Shown here piece by piece: positions 7,439 through 9,763 of a stretch of 9,763 bases of DNA. The stretch spans positions 1 through 9,763 of the forward strand of contig CALALK010000178.1 of NCBI GenBank assembly GCA_937923125.1. The letters run 5' to 3'. The position numbers and the translations under genes were made by a program. The notes beneath the pieces were generated by a model. It worked only from the letters and a program-made list of their open reading frames with translations. It had not been told where the DNA came from and ran no database searches. The first letter of the stretch is position 1. Every line of letters starts with the position of its first letter. Source of the stretch: an uncultured Carnobacterium sp. (lineage in GTDB: Bacteria > Bacillota > Bacilli > Lactobacillales > Aerococcaceae).

Positions 7439-9763
<2,325 letters not shown>

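Overview
The window carries two minus-strand transcription units from a low-GC Gram-positive, most likely a member of the Lactobacillales. The right-hand ~8 kb is a bacterial V-type (V/A-type) ATPase operon of the Enterococcus hirae ntp kind. The left-hand 1.5 kb is the 5' third or so of a gene for a secreted YSIRK-type surface enzyme. It closely resembles the pneumococcal GH101 endo-alpha-N-acetylgalactosaminidase, a mucin O-glycan hydrolase. A V-ATPase that looks more enterococcal than streptococcal, together with a streptococcal-style YSIRK glycosidase, would suit an oral or mucosal genus such as Granulicatella or a relative. That genus guess is inference only.

Transcription runs right to left. 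From the right edge the order is ntpI (5' end off the window), ntpK, ntpE, ntpC, ntpG (subunit F), ntpA, ntpB, ntpD. Genes are 5-34 nt apart or overlap by 8-11 nt, and a strong hairpin terminator follows ntpD at once (1662-1695). The order matches E. hirae ntpI-K-E-C-G-A-B-D, but no ntpH or ntpJ homologue follows ntpD. The operon promoter and the expected small peripheral-stalk gene (ntpF of E. hirae) would lie beyond the right edge. Three genes (ntpE, ntpA, ntpD) use TTG or GTG starts behind strong Shine-Dalgarno sequences. For ntpA and ntpD these starts restore the family length (593 and 210 aa).

Together the products form a complete catalytic A3B3 head, the central stalk (D, G/F, C), part of the peripheral stalk (E) and the membrane motor (K ring and I). 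The K subunit has all five residues that bind Na+ in E. hirae NtpK, so the enzyme probably pumps Na+.

The 193 nt between the two units (1510-1702) are dense in signals for the GH101 gene: an extended -10 without a good -35, two near-perfect 21-bp direct repeats with an exact 21-bp period just upstream of it, two cre-like CcpA sites (one at the predicted transcription start) and a 12-bp perfect palindrome. This small regulatory region is the most unusual part of the window. The ATPase operon itself is a conserved, known system.
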